Assembly (NCBI GenBank): GCA_910586125.1
Contig: CAJUHP010000007.1
Location: 1-64,000, forward strand
DNA length: 64,000 nucleotides
Direction: 5' to 3'
From: an uncultured Lachnospiraceae bacterium
GTDB lineage: Bacteria; Bacillota; Clostridia; Lachnospirales; Lachnospiraceae
Under the pieces are notes generated by a model. It saw only the letters and a program-made list of their open reading frames with translations. It did no database searches and was not told the DNA's origin. This document shows positions 7,535-17,815 of the stretch, piece after piece. The translations under genes and the position numbers were made by a program. Each line of letters starts with the position of its first letter. Position 1 is the first letter of the stretch.

Positions 7535-8881
7535 TTATTGAATTTCCTTCAAAGCATAGCAGGCACGGCCGTTTGCTTTGGCTTGATACAGCATATCGTC
7601 GGTTTCCGTTAATAAGTGTTTTACATTCTGCGGAAAGACAAATTGATATCCTCCTATACTGCAGCTTACTTTTTTGTCAGAAAGAACACCGGAAAGATTC
7701 TGAAGAAATTGATCCAGCCGCTGCATCAGTTCTTGTTTGGTCAAGGTATTTTCAACGATAACAGCAAATTCGTCACCGCCGATCCTTCCTACTCTTCCCT
7801 CTTCTCCAAAAAGTTTCTGTAGATTTCCTGCAATTTCCATCAAAACCTGATCGCCAACGGAATGCCCGAAACTATCATTGATTTCCTTAAAATAGTCTGC
7901 ATCTACAAACAAAAACCATCCGGTTCTTTCAGCGTCTTTGGCATGTTCTTTCTGTGCCTTTTCGCAGTGGCTGAGGAACATTCTTCTCCCCATTATGCCA
8001 GTCAGGCCATCCATTTCACCCTTGTATTCTTTATAGGACATATATTTATAGATAGAAATCAGCAAAATAACAGAAATCACATTTAATGACAGCATGGCAA
8101 TCAAAAATTGGATCTGCAGAAGCAAAAGATCGGAAGAAATGGCATCTGATACCAGCAAACCATGCCGTTGCAGCATATACGATTCTCGTTCAGAAAAATA
8201 GAGGGAAGCAAAAATTGCCATACACACCATGGAAAACGCAAAAATAAAAAAATACAGATTCATTTTTTTTGGCGCATAAGGGTTTTTATATGACTGCTCC
8301 ATACACAGTTTAATATTTTGTACCGTATCGCTGTTGTATATTTCCCAAACCAATGTAACGACAGCTACGCAGATCAGAGCAAATACAGCATCTCCCAAAT
8401 CCCAATTCAGCGCAGAGTAATAATGATATCCAAGCTCCGGAAATAAAATTCCCATGGCGGTATACACCAGCAGAGAATGAATTTTCGGCGCGATGGCAGA
8501 AATACATCCTATCCATAAACGATAATGTTTTCTTTTTCTCGCAAACAAGAAAGCGATTCCAACAAAAAATCCAAAGACAGCTCTGGTACCAATACTCAGC
8601 AAAAGACTGCCGATGGGAAATCCGCTGAAAAACGGAGAAAAAACAGCATCGGCCGGCAGAACATAAGAAGCGGATGCCTTGTACATACTGGTAATTCCAA
8701 AAATTAATCCAATCCATGCAGACTGCGCCGGATGAAAGAGACATCCCGCTACTAAGATCGGAAGATAGGCGATTGTGACAGAAATAGGAGGCAGATGAAT
8801 ATAGCCCAAAAACGTAAACGACATCAAAAGTTCAACTGCAATCAGAATACCAAAAAAATAGCGGTCAAAGCAGGATTTCAT
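7535..8881 (-). CDS. membrane diguanylate cyclase with ECF-S-like N-terminus
   Basis: 448 residues. Residues 1 to about 175 form about five helices that read like the substrate-binding subunit of a vitamin ECF transporter (HLPPISVTIAYLPILVAG, then GLIFGITSM and FSPFFSGFP). A helical pair and an extracytoplasmic segment of about 50 residues follow (roughly 205-280). The C-terminal GGDEF domain spans about 285-445, with the active site GGDEF at 368-372 intact and no RxxD inhibitory site in front of it. It should make c-di-GMP at the membrane, with the N-terminus as sensor. Ribosome site AAAGGGA 9 nt upstream. No EAL domain. Confidence 0.88.
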   Translation of the reverse strand: MKSCFDRYFFGILIAVELLMSFTFLGYIHLPPISVTIAYLPILVAGCLFHPAQSAWIGLIFGITSMYKASASYVLPADAVFSPFFSGFPIGSLLLSIGTRAVFGFFVGIAFLFARKRKHYRLWIGCISAIAPKIHSLLVYTAMGILFPELGYHYYSALNWDLGDAVFALICVAVVTLVWEIYNSDTVQNIKLCMEQSYKNPYAPKKMNLYFFIFAFSMVCMAIFASLYFSERESYMLQRHGLLVSDAISSDLLLLQIQFLIAMLSLNVISVILLISIYKYMSYKEYKGEMDGLTGIMGRRMFLSHCEKAQKEHAKDAERTGWFLFVDADYFKEINDSFGHSVGDQVLMEIAGNLQKLFGEEGRVGRIGGDEFAVIVENTLTKQELMQRLDQFLQNLSGVLSDKKVSCSIGGYQFVFPQNVKHLLTETDDMLYQAKANGRACYALKEIQ

Positions 8882-8922
8882 TCTCTATCCCTTTCTGTTT
8901 TCTCAAATGATGTGAGATCCGC

Positions 8923-8970
8923 AAAAAAAGAGGGCTAACCAACCCCTTTTCATGGCTTGATTAACCCTCG
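8923..8970 (-). terminator. terminator of the GGGtGRT operon
   Basis: A long stem on the minus strand (GAGGGTTAATCAA with TTGGTTAGCCCTC) is followed by T7. It sits 15 nt downstream of the GGGtGRT stop codon. Confidence 0.85.
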
Positions 8971-8985
8971 AAATTCGGGCCTTTC

Positions 8986-9996
8986 TTAGAACTTGCCTTC
9001 TTTTGCCGCTTCCTCGATGGAGACAGCTACAGCTACGGTAGCGCCGACCATCGGGTTGTTGCCCATACCGATCAGACCCATCATCTCCACATGAGCAGGG
9101 ACAGAGGAAGAGCCTGCAAACTGCGCGTCGGAGTGCATACGGCCCATGGTATCCGTCATGCCGTAGGAAGCCGGACCAGCCGCCATGTTATCGGGATGCA
9201 GGGTACGGCCTGTGCCGCCGCCGGAAGCAACGGAGAAATACTTTTTACCGGCTTCCACACGCTCTTTCTTGTATGTACCGGCAACAGGATGCTGGAAACG
9301 AGTCGGATTGGTGGAATTGCCGGTGATAGACACGTCCACATTCTCCTTCCACAGAATGGCAACACCCTCGGTCACATCATTTGCGCCGTAGCAGTTTACC
9401 TTGGCGCGAAGACCTTCCGAGTAGGATTTACGGAATACTTCCTTCACCTGTCCGGTGTAGTAATCCATCTCAGTCTCCACATAGGTGAAGCCGTTGATGC
9501 GGGAGATAACCTGCGCGGCGTCTTTCCCTAAGCCATTCAGGATAACGCGCAGAGGTTTCTGGCGGACTTTATTCGCCTTCTCTGCGATGCCGATAGCACC
9601 TTCCGCAGCGGCAAAAGATTCATGGCCAGCCAGGAAGCAGAAGCATTCGGTCTCCTCCTCCAGCAGCATTTTTCCCAAATTGCCGTGGCCCAGACCTACT
9701 TTTCTCTGATCGGCTACGGAGCCGGGAATGCAGAAAGCCTGCAGGCCCTCTCCGATAGCGGCGGCGGCGTCAGAAGCCTTGCGGCATCCCTTCTTGATCG
9801 CAATCGCAGCACCTACGATATAGGCCCAGCATGCATTTTCAAAGCAGATCGGCTGAATCTTCTTTACCTGCTCATAGACGTCCAGACCAGCATCTTTTGT
9901 GATCTTCTCGGCTTCCTCGATGGACGCGATGCCGTAGCCGTTCAGCACGCCGTTGATCTTATCAATTCTTCTCTCATAGGATTCAAATAAAGCCAT
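8986..9996 (-). CDS. GGGtGRT protein
   Basis: 336 residues. The motif GGGTGRTLHPDN near residue 255 names the family (GGGtGRT protein family), which is common in Clostridia and of unknown biochemistry. The upstream gene, a NifU-type scaffold, ends only 13 nt before it, so the two are one operon and probably act in the same process, perhaps metal-cluster handling. Conserved cysteines include FENACWAY and ETECFCFLAGHE. Ribosome site AAGGAGGA 8 nt before the ATG. Confidence 0.85.
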   Translation of the reverse strand: MALFESYERRIDKINGVLNGYGIASIEEAEKITKDAGLDVYEQVKKIQPICFENACWAYIVGAAIAIKKGCRKASDAAAAIGEGLQAFCIPGSVADQRKVGLGHGNLGKMLLEEETECFCFLAGHESFAAAEGAIGIAEKANKVRQKPLRVILNGLGKDAAQVISRINGFTYVETEMDYYTGQVKEVFRKSYSEGLRAKVNCYGANDVTEGVAILWKENVDVSITGNSTNPTRFQHPVAGTYKKERVEAGKKYFSVASGGGTGRTLHPDNMAAGPASYGMTDTMGRMHSDAQFAGSSSVPAHVEMMGLIGMGNNPMVGATVAVAVSIEEAAKEGKF

Positions 9997-10009
9997 TTCT
10001 TAGTCCTCC

Positions 10010-10702
10010 TTATTCTACCCGCGGATCGATGATCTTGACAGCATCTGCTACACGGCCATACTGACCCTTAGCCTTCTCCCAGGCTGTGTTGGGATCGTCG
10101 CCCTTCTTGATGAAGTCGGTCATCTTGCCCAGGGATACAAACTGATAGCCAATGATCTCGTCGTCTGCATCCAGTGCGATACCGGTTACATAGCCTTCAG
10201 CCATCTCCAGATAGCGGGGACCTTTCTTCAGAGTGCCGTACATCGTACCAACCTGAGAGCGCAGACCCTTGCCCAGATCCTCCAGGCCAGCGCCCACAGG
10301 CAGACCGTCTTCCGAAAAAGCGCTCTGGGTACGACCGTACACAATCTGTAAAAACAGTTCTCTCATAGCCGTATTGATGGCATCGCATACCAAGTCGGTA
10401 TTCAGAGCCTCCAAAAGCGTGCGGCCCGGCAGAATCTCAGATGCCATAGCGGCGGAATGGGTCATACCGGAGCATCCGATGGTCTCCACCAGAGCCTCTT
10501 GAATGATCCCTTCCTTCACGTTCAGGGTCAGCTTGCAGGCGCCCTGCTGAGGTGCGCACCAACCGATGCCATGGGTCAGGCCGGAGATATCTTTGATCTC
10601 TTTGGCCTTCACCCATTTCGCCTCTTCCGGAATGGGAGCGGCGCCATGGTTTACGCCCTGAGCCACAGCGCACATTTTCTCAACCTCATGTGAATAAATC
10701 AT
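10010..10702 (-). CDS. NifU/IscU-like iron-sulfur scaffold protein
   Basis: 230 residues with a NifU/IscU-fold N-terminus: GIGWCAPQQGACKLTLNV near 45-62, and VETIGCSGMTHSAAMASEIL near 72-91 with the second conserved cysteine. IscU-type proteins assemble Fe-S clusters on three cysteines. Here the classic layout is modified and the C-terminal third is extra, as in the group co-transcribed with GGGtGRT proteins. No sulfur donor (iscS, sufS) is nearby. Ribosome site GAAAGGAG about 9 nt upstream. Confidence 0.8.
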   Translation of the reverse strand: MIYSHEVEKMCAVAQGVNHGAAPIPEEAKWVKAKEIKDISGLTHGIGWCAPQQGACKLTLNVKEGIIQEALVETIGCSGMTHSAAMASEILPGRTLLEALNTDLVCDAINTAMRELFLQIVYGRTQSAFSEDGLPVGAGLEDLGKGLRSQVGTMYGTLKKGPRYLEMAEGYVTGIALDADDEIIGYQFVSLGKMTDFIKKGDDPNTAWEKAKGQYGRVADAVKIIDPRVE

Positions 10703-10793
10703 GATAAAACTCCTTTCGTTAAGTGATAAATCACAAGGATTTCCCTGTCTCTCCTATTTTCTCACAAATCGACAAAATAGTCCAGCATTTTTT

Positions 10794-11750
10794 TCACGAA
10801 TTCTTTCGGCCAAACGGCTGATAGGTGTTCAGGCAGTCACTCATAGCATTTACTTCTGTGGATGCCGTCGCCGTGATTGTCTTCCAAGATATGGCAATCG
10901 CAACGGCTAAAAATATCAGTTCCTGTACCGCGCTCTTTGTCATTTCCACCCAGAAGGACGGATCGAGCAGAAACGGAAGCGTCTGAATCAGAGCTTCTCC
11001 CATAGTGAAACCGCCGGAAGCAAAGGACAATACCCAGAACACATATTCCATCACATACATACTGAGCAGAGACAGAACGATCAGAATCGGTCCGGCCGCC
11101 CGGCTTCGCTTGCCGTTGCATTTTGTATAGCCGAATGATGCCCCCAGAGGAATCAGCATCATCAGAACGGCAAAGATTCTCTCGGCAAACCAGATACTTA
11201 AAATAGAAGGGATCGTCGCAATAATTCCGCCGGCCAGCCCGCCGCAGATTCCGGAAAGATAACTTCCCTTTTTCAAATTCTGTTCGGCGTTTTCGCGGAC
11301 ACCCTGATGAGCCCGCTCCAGACAACTTCGGTGTACGGGCGTGTAGGCACTTCTCAGCAGAGCGATTCCGTCGCAAGATTCCTGATGACACAGCGGACAT
11401 ACGGACGGCGCCCGCATTCCGTATTCAGGGGCAATCTCTTTCAGGATTCCCATTGCCTGCAAAAAGGGGCCGGAAAACCCTTCCTTTGTCTTGAGCATTA
11501 CCATGGCTACCGTGAAGTTGCCGTTCTGTCTGGATACGGTCCCGACGCCTTTGAGCGCTTTATTCCAGGCCCGGAGAAACGGATTTTCGCAGTTCTTATT
11601 CAGACTGACGAACAGCGTCACCCATTTGGCGCTGGCATTTCCGCCGAAGACGCAGTACAGGGGAAAACCGTTGTACTCACCGTAGGCGGTTTTCCCTTTC
11701 TGCAAAAAGCCAAATGACGCTGTCTCATTTATGTATTCGTCATAAGTCAT
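10794..11750 (-). CDS. membrane protein with a CxxC-type zinc motif, unknown function
   Basis: 318 residues. The first ~145 are soluble and contain CPLCHQESCDG near residue 118 and a further His/Cys pair (VHRSC), which could bind zinc. Then come four to five transmembrane helices (about 165-285). I do not recognise the family. The gene lies 27 nt downstream of the lipoprotein gene in the same direction, so they likely form an operon with the AAA+ gene further upstream. The ribosome site is weak. Confidence 0.6.
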   Translation of the reverse strand: MTYDEYINETASFGFLQKGKTAYGEYNGFPLYCVFGGNASAKWVTLFVSLNKNCENPFLRAWNKALKGVGTVSRQNGNFTVAMVMLKTKEGFSGPFLQAMGILKEIAPEYGMRAPSVCPLCHQESCDGIALLRSAYTPVHRSCLERAHQGVRENAEQNLKKGSYLSGICGGLAGGIIATIPSILSIWFAERIFAVLMMLIPLGASFGYTKCNGKRSRAAGPILIVLSLLSMYVMEYVFWVLSFASGGFTMGEALIQTLPFLLDPSFWVEMTKSAVQELIFLAVAIAISWKTITATASTEVNAMSDCLNTYQPFGRKNS

Positions 11751-11777
11751 AAAAACTTCTCATTTCTAGGAATTTTA

Positions 11778-12500
11778 TTATTGCGGCCATACAAACATAG
11801 CGCTGTCGATTTCTCTCAGAGTATTGACATCAACGCCGTATCCCTCGTCGTCCTCCTCGATTTTTACAATCTTCTCAACCGGATCGGCATACTCAATTTT
11901 GGAGACAAAACTTTCCATAACGTCCAGCATACCAAGAGCGTACTGCTTCTCCCACTCAACATACTCGTTGTCATCCGCAAAACCGCTCAGACTTCCGTCG
12001 TCGTTCACCGTCACCTCGCCAAACTCACCGGATTTTGCCCTCTCAACCATGCTGTTGGAATAATTCTGCGCCTCTGTCAAGGCCAGCTCGCAGTATACAA
12101 TAGGCTCGATCGTCAGTTTTACCGTGTAATAATCATCGGTCTTCACCGCCTCGGCCACCTCATATTTTGCCTTGGCAAAAATTTCTTTGGTAACGTCCAG
12201 AAGTCTCTGGTTGATGGTGTCGTCATTGAGCATCTCTTTTTCGATCAGGAAGTAGCTGGCCAAGCTGTCAGCCCAGGAAGCCATCATCTCTTCCTCGTAG
12301 TACTCGTCCGCGCTCTGTTTCGTATCGTCCACCAGTTCCAGATATTTATCGGTCTTATTTTTATAAGCCATATCCAGAAGACTCTGTACATAGGGAGCAT
12401 ACTTATCGCTGCCGCTCTGGAAAGCCGAGAACGCGTCGCAGCCGCCTAACAGCCCGATTGCCATAACCAGTGCCAACAAAAGTGCAATTTTCTTTTTCAT
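11778..12500 (-). CDS. lipoprotein, unknown function
   Basis: 240 residues with a type II signal peptide: MKKKIALLLALVMAIGLLGG followed by Cys21 as the lipid attachment site. The mature part is acidic and mostly helical, with no motif I recognise. It is expected to be anchored outside the membrane. Ribosome site AAAAGGAG 9 nt upstream. It lies between the AAA+ gene and the zinc-motif membrane protein, all on the minus strand. Confidence 0.75.
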   Translation of the reverse strand: MKKKIALLLALVMAIGLLGGCDAFSAFQSGSDKYAPYVQSLLDMAYKNKTDKYLELVDDTKQSADEYYEEEMMASWADSLASYFLIEKEMLNDDTINQRLLDVTKEIFAKAKYEVAEAVKTDDYYTVKLTIEPIVYCELALTEAQNYSNSMVERAKSGEFGEVTVNDDGSLSGFADDNEYVEWEKQYALGMLDVMESFVSKIEYADPVEKIVKIEEDDEGYGVDVNTLREIDSAMFVWPQ

Positions 12501-12575
12501 TTGAAATCATTCTCCTTTTTCTGAATAAATATTTCGCGCTGCCGCAGACAAAGCCGCCGCACGCTGCCTTCTCTA

Positions 12576-14021
12576 TTATACTGAATCTTTTTCGTTTTGT
12601 AAATCTTCAATTTGTAAAATCTGCAAAACGGTTTCGTCAACGTTTTCAAGAGTCACAATCCGGCTTGCCTGGCGGGCTACCGCCTGTTCAAAAAAATTTC
12701 TGGCGTCCCTGGCGTTGGCGAACCCGGACGGTTTCGAGGCGATCCTTTCTTCAAACCAAGTCTTGGCGTAGTCTTTGGCCTGCGGGGTCAGCCGATAGTC
12801 GGCACCGGCACACATGCCTTCCAGAATCTCCGTCAGTTCATCTGCCTTGTAGTCTTCAAAAAACAAAAATTTGTTAAAGCGGGAACGAAGTCCCGGATTA
12901 GAATTTAAAAAATCGTTCATCAAATCTGGATATCCGGCTACGATCACTACGAGATTGTCACGGTGATCTTCCATCGCCTTCAACAGCGTGTCAACCGCCT
13001 CCTGGCCAAAATCGCCCTCTCCTTTTCCCGCGGTCAGCGCATAGGCTTCGTCGATAAACAATACGCCGCCAAGGGCTTCATTCACAACCTCCTGCACTTT
13101 TGCCGCCGTCTGCCCTATGTAACCGCTGACCAGGCCAGAGCGGTCCACCTCAACCAGATGCCCGCGGGAGAGAAGTCCGAGAGCGCGGTAAATACCGGAT
13201 AAAAGTCTCGCCACCGTGGTTTTGCCAGTACCCGGGTTTCCGGAAAAGACCAGGTGAAGCGAGACGGAGGGCGGCTTTAAGTCCATCTCCTCCCGCATTT
13301 TCCGCACCTTGATCAGATTGACCAGAGTGTTAACTTCCTGTTTCACCGCATACAATCCTGTGAGAGCGTCGAGCTGAGCCAGGTAGTCTTCTACCGTTTT
13401 TTCCGGTTCCGCTTCCCGGACGGATGGCGGGATGTCTTTTGGATTCTCTTTTGCCGGAATATTTTTTCCGGAGGAGGCGGCGCCGGAGCGATTTGTATTC
13501 TGCGGCTCGTCTCCTTCGTGATCCCGGATCCCTTTTACTTTGATATAGTTATCCAGCAGGGCCATATACTGGGTGAAATATTCCATCTCCCGCTCGCCGG
13601 CCAGGTCGTTGCAGGCGATAAATTCTTGTCCCATCTGGCGAAAGAGCGCGGCCAGCGTTCGGGTGACGGCCGTCTTTACGCCCGGCAGTTTATCCGGCGC
13701 ATTGACGTCGGCATTGGCAAAATACGTCATGGAAGTGGGAATCCGGCTGCGGAAGGCTTCGCTGTCCAGATTTCGCTCATATTTAAACATGGTCAGCTTA
13801 TCCGGAGTAAAACGGAATCCCAGGTGGTCCCGGATAAACAGTGTTTCCCGAAAGCAGACGCCGCCGTCTGCCGAAGCCATATGGGCCAGAAACTGCAGCA
13901 GATCGATCTTGCAGATCTGCCACATAGTCAGAGATTTGTCTCTGGAACCGATCCCGGCCCGATCCAGCATGTTGCAGTATTTTTTACACAGATTCATCAG
14001 TTGAGGCAGCGTCTGTTCCAT
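12576..14021 (-). CDS. CbxX/CfxQ-type AAA+ ATPase with TerB-like N-terminus
   Basis: 481 residues. Residues ~30-150 resemble the TerB/DUF533 helical domain (DLLQFLAHMASADGGVCFRE). A linker rich in polar residues follows. The AAA+ domain starts near 225, with Walker A GNPGTGKTT, Walker B VLFIDEAYAL, sensor 1 VIVAGYPD and the arginine finger region NPGLRSRF. This AAA group includes CbxX/CfxQ (rubisco activase), SpoVK and EccA of type VII secretion, so it is a remodelling ATPase of unknown client. Start at MEQTLP chosen for GGGAAGGA 9 nt upstream. The neighbours downstream are the lipoprotein and membrane protein. Confidence 0.85.
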   Translation of the reverse strand: MEQTLPQLMNLCKKYCNMLDRAGIGSRDKSLTMWQICKIDLLQFLAHMASADGGVCFRETLFIRDHLGFRFTPDKLTMFKYERNLDSEAFRSRIPTSMTYFANADVNAPDKLPGVKTAVTRTLAALFRQMGQEFIACNDLAGEREMEYFTQYMALLDNYIKVKGIRDHEGDEPQNTNRSGAASSGKNIPAKENPKDIPPSVREAEPEKTVEDYLAQLDALTGLYAVKQEVNTLVNLIKVRKMREEMDLKPPSVSLHLVFSGNPGTGKTTVARLLSGIYRALGLLSRGHLVEVDRSGLVSGYIGQTAAKVQEVVNEALGGVLFIDEAYALTAGKGEGDFGQEAVDTLLKAMEDHRDNLVVIVAGYPDLMNDFLNSNPGLRSRFNKFLFFEDYKADELTEILEGMCAGADYRLTPQAKDYAKTWFEERIASKPSGFANARDARNFFEQAVARQASRIVTLENVDETVLQILQIEDLQNEKDSV

Positions 14022-14089
14022 TTTCTGTATCCTTCCCTTTGTCGTTGCCCAAAACGGCATGTTACCGCACTTGTGCGGTTATAAATTTT

Positions 14090-15625
14090 TTATAACAGAA
14101 GACTCTTCGCTGTCATCTCTTTCGGCTGCTCCATCTCCATCAGCTCAATCAGCGTGGGAGCGATGTCGGCCAGACAGCCTCCCTCGCGCAGTTTCCTGCC
14201 TTTCTTGTCGTTGATCAGGATAAAGGGAACCGGGTTGGTGGTATGAGCCGTAAAGGGCGCTCCGGTTTCATAGTCGATCAACTGCTCCGCGTTGCCGTGA
14301 TCGGCGCACAGGAACATGACGCCGTCCGCCTGAATCACCGCATCCACAGCCCGGCCTACGCAGGCGTCCACCGTCTCAATCGCCTGGATCGCCGCCGTTT
14401 CCACGCCGGTATGGCCCACCATATCCGGATTGGCAAAATTGACGATGATCACATCGTATTTTCCGCTGCGGATCGCCTCGACCAGTTTATCGCAGACCAG
14501 AGGGGCGCTCATCTCCGGCTGCAGGTCATAGGTCGCCACTTTGGGCGATTTAACCAGAATGCGGTCTTCTCCCTCGTTCGGCTCTTCCACGCCGCCGTTG
14601 AAGAAGAAGGTTACATGCGCGTATTTCTCGGTCTCGGCAATGCGCGCCTGGGTCTTGTGATGAGCCGCCAAAAACTGGCCGAACGTGGTGTTTAATTCAA
14701 TCTTATGAAACGCCACCAATTTGTTGGGAATCGTTACATCGTACTCCGAGAAGCACACGTATGTCAGTTCTTTCCGATTTCCTCTGTCAAATCCGTCAAA
14801 TTCGTCCGCGCAGAACGCACGGGTCAGCTCTCTGGCCCGATCCGGACGGAAATTAAAGAAGATAACGGAATCGTTATCCTGTATCACTGTTACCGGCCTC
14901 CCGTCTTCCATCATGACGGTAGGCAGAACAAATTCGTCGGTTATCCCTTCCTTGTAGGAGGCTCGGATCGCTTCCACCGGATCGGAGGCTTCCACGCCTT
15001 CTCCCAGAGTCAGGGCACGGAATGCTTTCTCCACGCGATCCCAGCGGTTATCACGATCCATGGCATAATAGCGCCCGCTGACCACGCCCACTCTGCCGAC
15101 TCCGATTTCTTTCATCTTATCGCAGAGCTCCTGCACATAATCGGCGCCGGAGGACGGAGGCGTATCGCGGCCGTCCAAAAAGCAATGCACAAACACTTTG
15201 GTCAGGCCATGACGCTTTGCCAGCTCAAGCAGTCCATAGATATGCGTATTATGGCTGTGAACGCCGCCGTCCGACACCAGTCCATACAGATGCAGAGAAG
15301 AATGGTTCTTCTTGCAGTTTTCCACAGCCGCCAAAAGCGCTTCGTTTTCAAAGAACACACCGTCCTCGATCTCTTTGGTAATACGGGTCAGATCCTGGTA
15401 TACGATGCGCCCCGCCCCCATATTGGTGTGTCCCACTTCAGAATTGCCCATTTGTCCGTCCGGCAGTCCCACTGCCATACCGCTGGCATTTCCCTCGACA
15501 AAAGGGTATTCTTTCATCAGGCGATCCATCACCGGCGTCGCCGCTTTTTTAATTGCGTTTCCCTCGGTTTTGTCATTTAGGCCATAGCCGTCCAGAATCA
15601 TCAGTACAGTCGGTTTTTTGCACAT
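14090..15625 (-). CDS. gpmI: 2,3-bisphosphoglycerate-independent phosphoglycerate mutase
   Basis: 511 residues, the usual length. It interconverts 3- and 2-phosphoglycerate with two Mn ions and a phosphoserine. MILDGYG opens the metal site, the nucleophile serine lies in [13 protein letters not shown] near residue 61, and later metal ligands are in CADHGNAE and HTTNPVP. It is the last gene of the gap-pgk-tpiA-gpmI cluster. The ~95-nt gap after tpiA contains a small hairpin (15667-15685) without U-tract, perhaps an RNA-processing site. Confidence 0.97.
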   Translation of the reverse strand: MCKKPTVLMILDGYGLNDKTEGNAIKKAATPVMDRLMKEYPFVEGNASGMAVGLPDGQMGNSEVGHTNMGAGRIVYQDLTRITKEIEDGVFFENEALLAAVENCKKNHSSLHLYGLVSDGGVHSHNTHIYGLLELAKRHGLTKVFVHCFLDGRDTPPSSGADYVQELCDKMKEIGVGRVGVVSGRYYAMDRDNRWDRVEKAFRALTLGEGVEASDPVEAIRASYKEGITDEFVLPTVMMEDGRPVTVIQDNDSVIFFNFRPDRARELTRAFCADEFDGFDRGNRKELTYVCFSEYDVTIPNKLVAFHKIELNTTFGQFLAAHHKTQARIAETEKYAHVTFFFNGGVEEPNEGEDRILVKSPKVATYDLQPEMSAPLVCDKLVEAIRSGKYDVIIVNFANPDMVGHTGVETAAIQAIETVDACVGRAVDAVIQADGVMFLCADHGNAEQLIDYETGAPFTAHTTNPVPFILINDKKGRKLREGGCLADIAPTLIELMEMEQPKEMTAKSLLL

Positions 15626-15719
15626 ATATGTCGTCTCCTTTTTTCTACCGGATATACCGGAAACGAGGGCAGATCGCTCCTGCCCCCGTCCGGTTATACG
15701 CCTGTCGGCGCATGTGAGT

Positions 15720-16469
15720 TTACTTATAATTTACAATCTTGCCGAAGTCAGGCTTTAACGCAGCGCCGCCCACCAGACCGCCGTCGATATCCGGCTGTGC
15801 AAACAGTTCCGGCGCGCTGGAAGCCGATACGCTTCCGCCGTACTGCACCCGGATGGCATCCGCGGTAGCCTGGTCATAGATCTCAGCCACACAGGCGCGA
15901 ACAGCGGCACAGACTTCCTGAGCCTGCTCTGTGGTCGCTACCTTGCCGGTGCCGATCGCCCAGATGGGCTCATAGGCAATGACAGCTTTCGCGGCCTGCT
16001 CGGCGCTTACGCCCAGCAGAGCAATCTTCACCTGCTGACGGATGAAATCAATGGTAACGCCCTGCTCTCTCTGGGTCAGCGTCTCGCCGCAGCAGATGAT
16101 CGGGGTAATGCCGTGTTCAAAGGCCTTCAGCACTTTCTTGTTTACCGTCTCATCCGTCTCCGCAAAATACTGCCTGCGCTCGGAATGGCCGATGATCACA
16201 TATTTGACACCGGCATCCGTCAGCATAGACGGGGAAATCTCGCCGGTAAAGGCGCCTTTTTCCTCAAAATACATATTTTCTGCGCCGATGCAGATATTGG
16301 AGCCTTTTGCCGCTTCCACGGCCGGAATAATATCGATAGCCGGTACACAGAATACCACGTCGGCATCCTCTGTTGCCACCAGGGGCTTTAACGTCTCAAT
16401 CAGAGCAACGGCCTCACTGGGAGTCATATTCATCTTCCAGTTGCCGGCGATGATTTTTTTTCTTGCCAT
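15720..16469 (-). CDS. tpiA: triosephosphate isomerase
   Basis: 249 residues, full length. It interconverts dihydroxyacetone phosphate and glyceraldehyde 3-phosphate. Visible catalytic parts: NWKMN with the lysine near residue 12, GHSERR with the histidine near 94, and the loop and glutamate in [12 protein letters not shown] near residue 165. It lies 26 nt after pgk in the glycolytic operon. Ribosome site AGGAGG about 9 nt upstream. Confidence 0.98.
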   Translation of the reverse strand: MARKKIIAGNWKMNMTPSEAVALIETLKPLVATEDADVVFCVPAIDIIPAVEAAKGSNICIGAENMYFEEKGAFTGEISPSMLTDAGVKYVIIGHSERRQYFAETDETVNKKVLKAFEHGITPIICCGETLTQREQGVTIDFIRQQVKIALLGVSAEQAAKAVIAYEPIWAIGTGKVATTEQAQEVCAAVRACVAEIYDQATADAIRVQYGGSVSASSAPELFAQPDIDGGLVGGAALKPDFGKIVNYK

Positions 16470-16495
16470 TTTACAAAATCCTCCTGTCCTTATGC

Positions 16496-17701
16496 TTATT
16501 TATCGTTGGCTGCCACAACGCCGGGCAGCTCCTTGCCTTCCAAAAATTCCAGGGAAGCGCCGCCGCCGGTAGAGATATGTGTCATCTTATCGCCAAATCC
16601 CAACTGGTTGACAGCCGCCGCGGAATCGCCTCCGCCGATAATTGTGGTTGCATCCGTCTCTGCCAGCGCTTTGGCTACGGCGATTGTGCCGGCCGCCAGC
16701 GTCGGATTCTCAAATACGCCCATCGGTCCGTTCCAGACAACGGTCTTCGCGCTCTTTACAGCCTCGGCATACAGCTTCGCGGTCTCCGTACCGATGTCCA
16801 TGCCCATCTTGTCCGCCGGAATCTGATCGGCCGGCACATTCTGAATCTCAATGGGAGCGTCGATAGGATTCGGGAATTCCTTCGTGATGGTCGTATCCAC
16901 AGGCAGAAGCAGCTTCTTACCCAGCTTCTCCGCTTTCTCCATCATCTCTTTGCAGTAATCGACCTTCTCCATATCCACCAAAGAAGCGCCGATCTCATAG
17001 CCTTTGGCTTTTAAGAAGGTATACGCCATACCGCCGCCGATGATCAGCGTGTCGCATTTCTCCAGAAGATTGGAGATCACATTCAGCTTATCGGCCACCT
17101 TAGCGCCGCCCAAAATCGCCACAAAAGGACGAACCGGGTTGTTTACCGCATTGCCCAGGAAGTCGATCTCTTTCTGCATCAGATAGCCTACCGCAGACGT
17201 TCCGACAAACTGCGTCACTCCCACGTTGGAGCAGTGAGCTCTGTGAGCCGTGCCGAAGGCGTCGTTTACAAAGACGTCGCACAGAGAAGCCAGCTCCTTG
17301 CTGAAAGCTTCCCCGTTCTTTGTCTCCTCCTTGCGGTAGCGGGTATTTTCCAGCAGCACTACCTCGCCGTCCTTCATAGCCTCTACGGCTGCTTTGGCGT
17401 TGGGGCCTACCACTTCCGGATCTGCGGCAAATTTTACTTCCTGGCCTAAAAGTTCGGACAGGCGCACCGCTACGGGAGCCAGGGACATGGACGGAACCGG
17501 CTCTCCCTTGGGCTTGCCGAGATGGGAGCAGAGAATGATCCGGCCGCCGTCGGCAATCAGCTTCTTGATTGTGGGAAGAGCTGCCACCAGGCGATTCTCA
17601 TCGGTGATCTTGCCTTCCTTAAGCGGCACGTTAAAATCGCAGCGGACCAGAACTCTCTGGCCTTTTACGTTGATATCATCTACGGATTTCTTGTTCAGCA
17701 T
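16496..17701 (-). CDS. pgk: phosphoglycerate kinase
   Basis: About 401 residues. It makes ATP and 3-phosphoglycerate from 1,3-bisphosphoglycerate. N-terminal [21 protein letters not shown] and the C-terminal nucleotide motif GGGDSAAAV are all present. The start was set at MLNKKSV because AAGGAG lies 6 nt upstream; an in-frame ATG at 17722 has no ribosome site. A strong 12-bp hairpin lies between gap and pgk. Confidence 0.97.
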   Translation of the reverse strand: MLNKKSVDDINVKGQRVLVRCDFNVPLKEGKITDENRLVAALPTIKKLIADGGRIILCSHLGKPKGEPVPSMSLAPVAVRLSELLGQEVKFAADPEVVGPNAKAAVEAMKDGEVVLLENTRYRKEETKNGEAFSKELASLCDVFVNDAFGTAHRAHCSNVGVTQFVGTSAVGYLMQKEIDFLGNAVNNPVRPFVAILGGAKVADKLNVISNLLEKCDTLIIGGGMAYTFLKAKGYEIGASLVDMEKVDYCKEMMEKAEKLGKKLLLPVDTTITKEFPNPIDAPIEIQNVPADQIPADKMGMDIGTETAKLYAEAVKSAKTVVWNGPMGVFENPTLAAGTIAVAKALAETDATTIIGGGDSAAAVNQLGFGDKMTHISTGGGASLEFLEGKELPGVVAANDK

Positions 17702-17728
17702 AATACTCTCCTTGTTGTTCATGTGATG

Positions 17729-17761
17729 AAACGGGTCCGGCCCATAAGACCGGACCCGTTT
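17729..17761 (-). promoter_or_regulatory. intergenic hairpin between gap and pgk
   Basis: A perfect 12-bp stem AAACGGGTCCGG/CCGGACCCGTTT with a 9-nt loop. After the stem the minus strand reads CATCAC, not a U-tract. It is therefore more likely a partial terminator or an mRNA-stabilising or processing element that sets gap expression apart from the rest of the operon. Confidence 0.5.
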
Positions 17762-17815
17762 AGGTCAAAAATGCTTCTCTTGCATGGCATCGGCTACGCC
17801 ATACATGTTGCTGAA

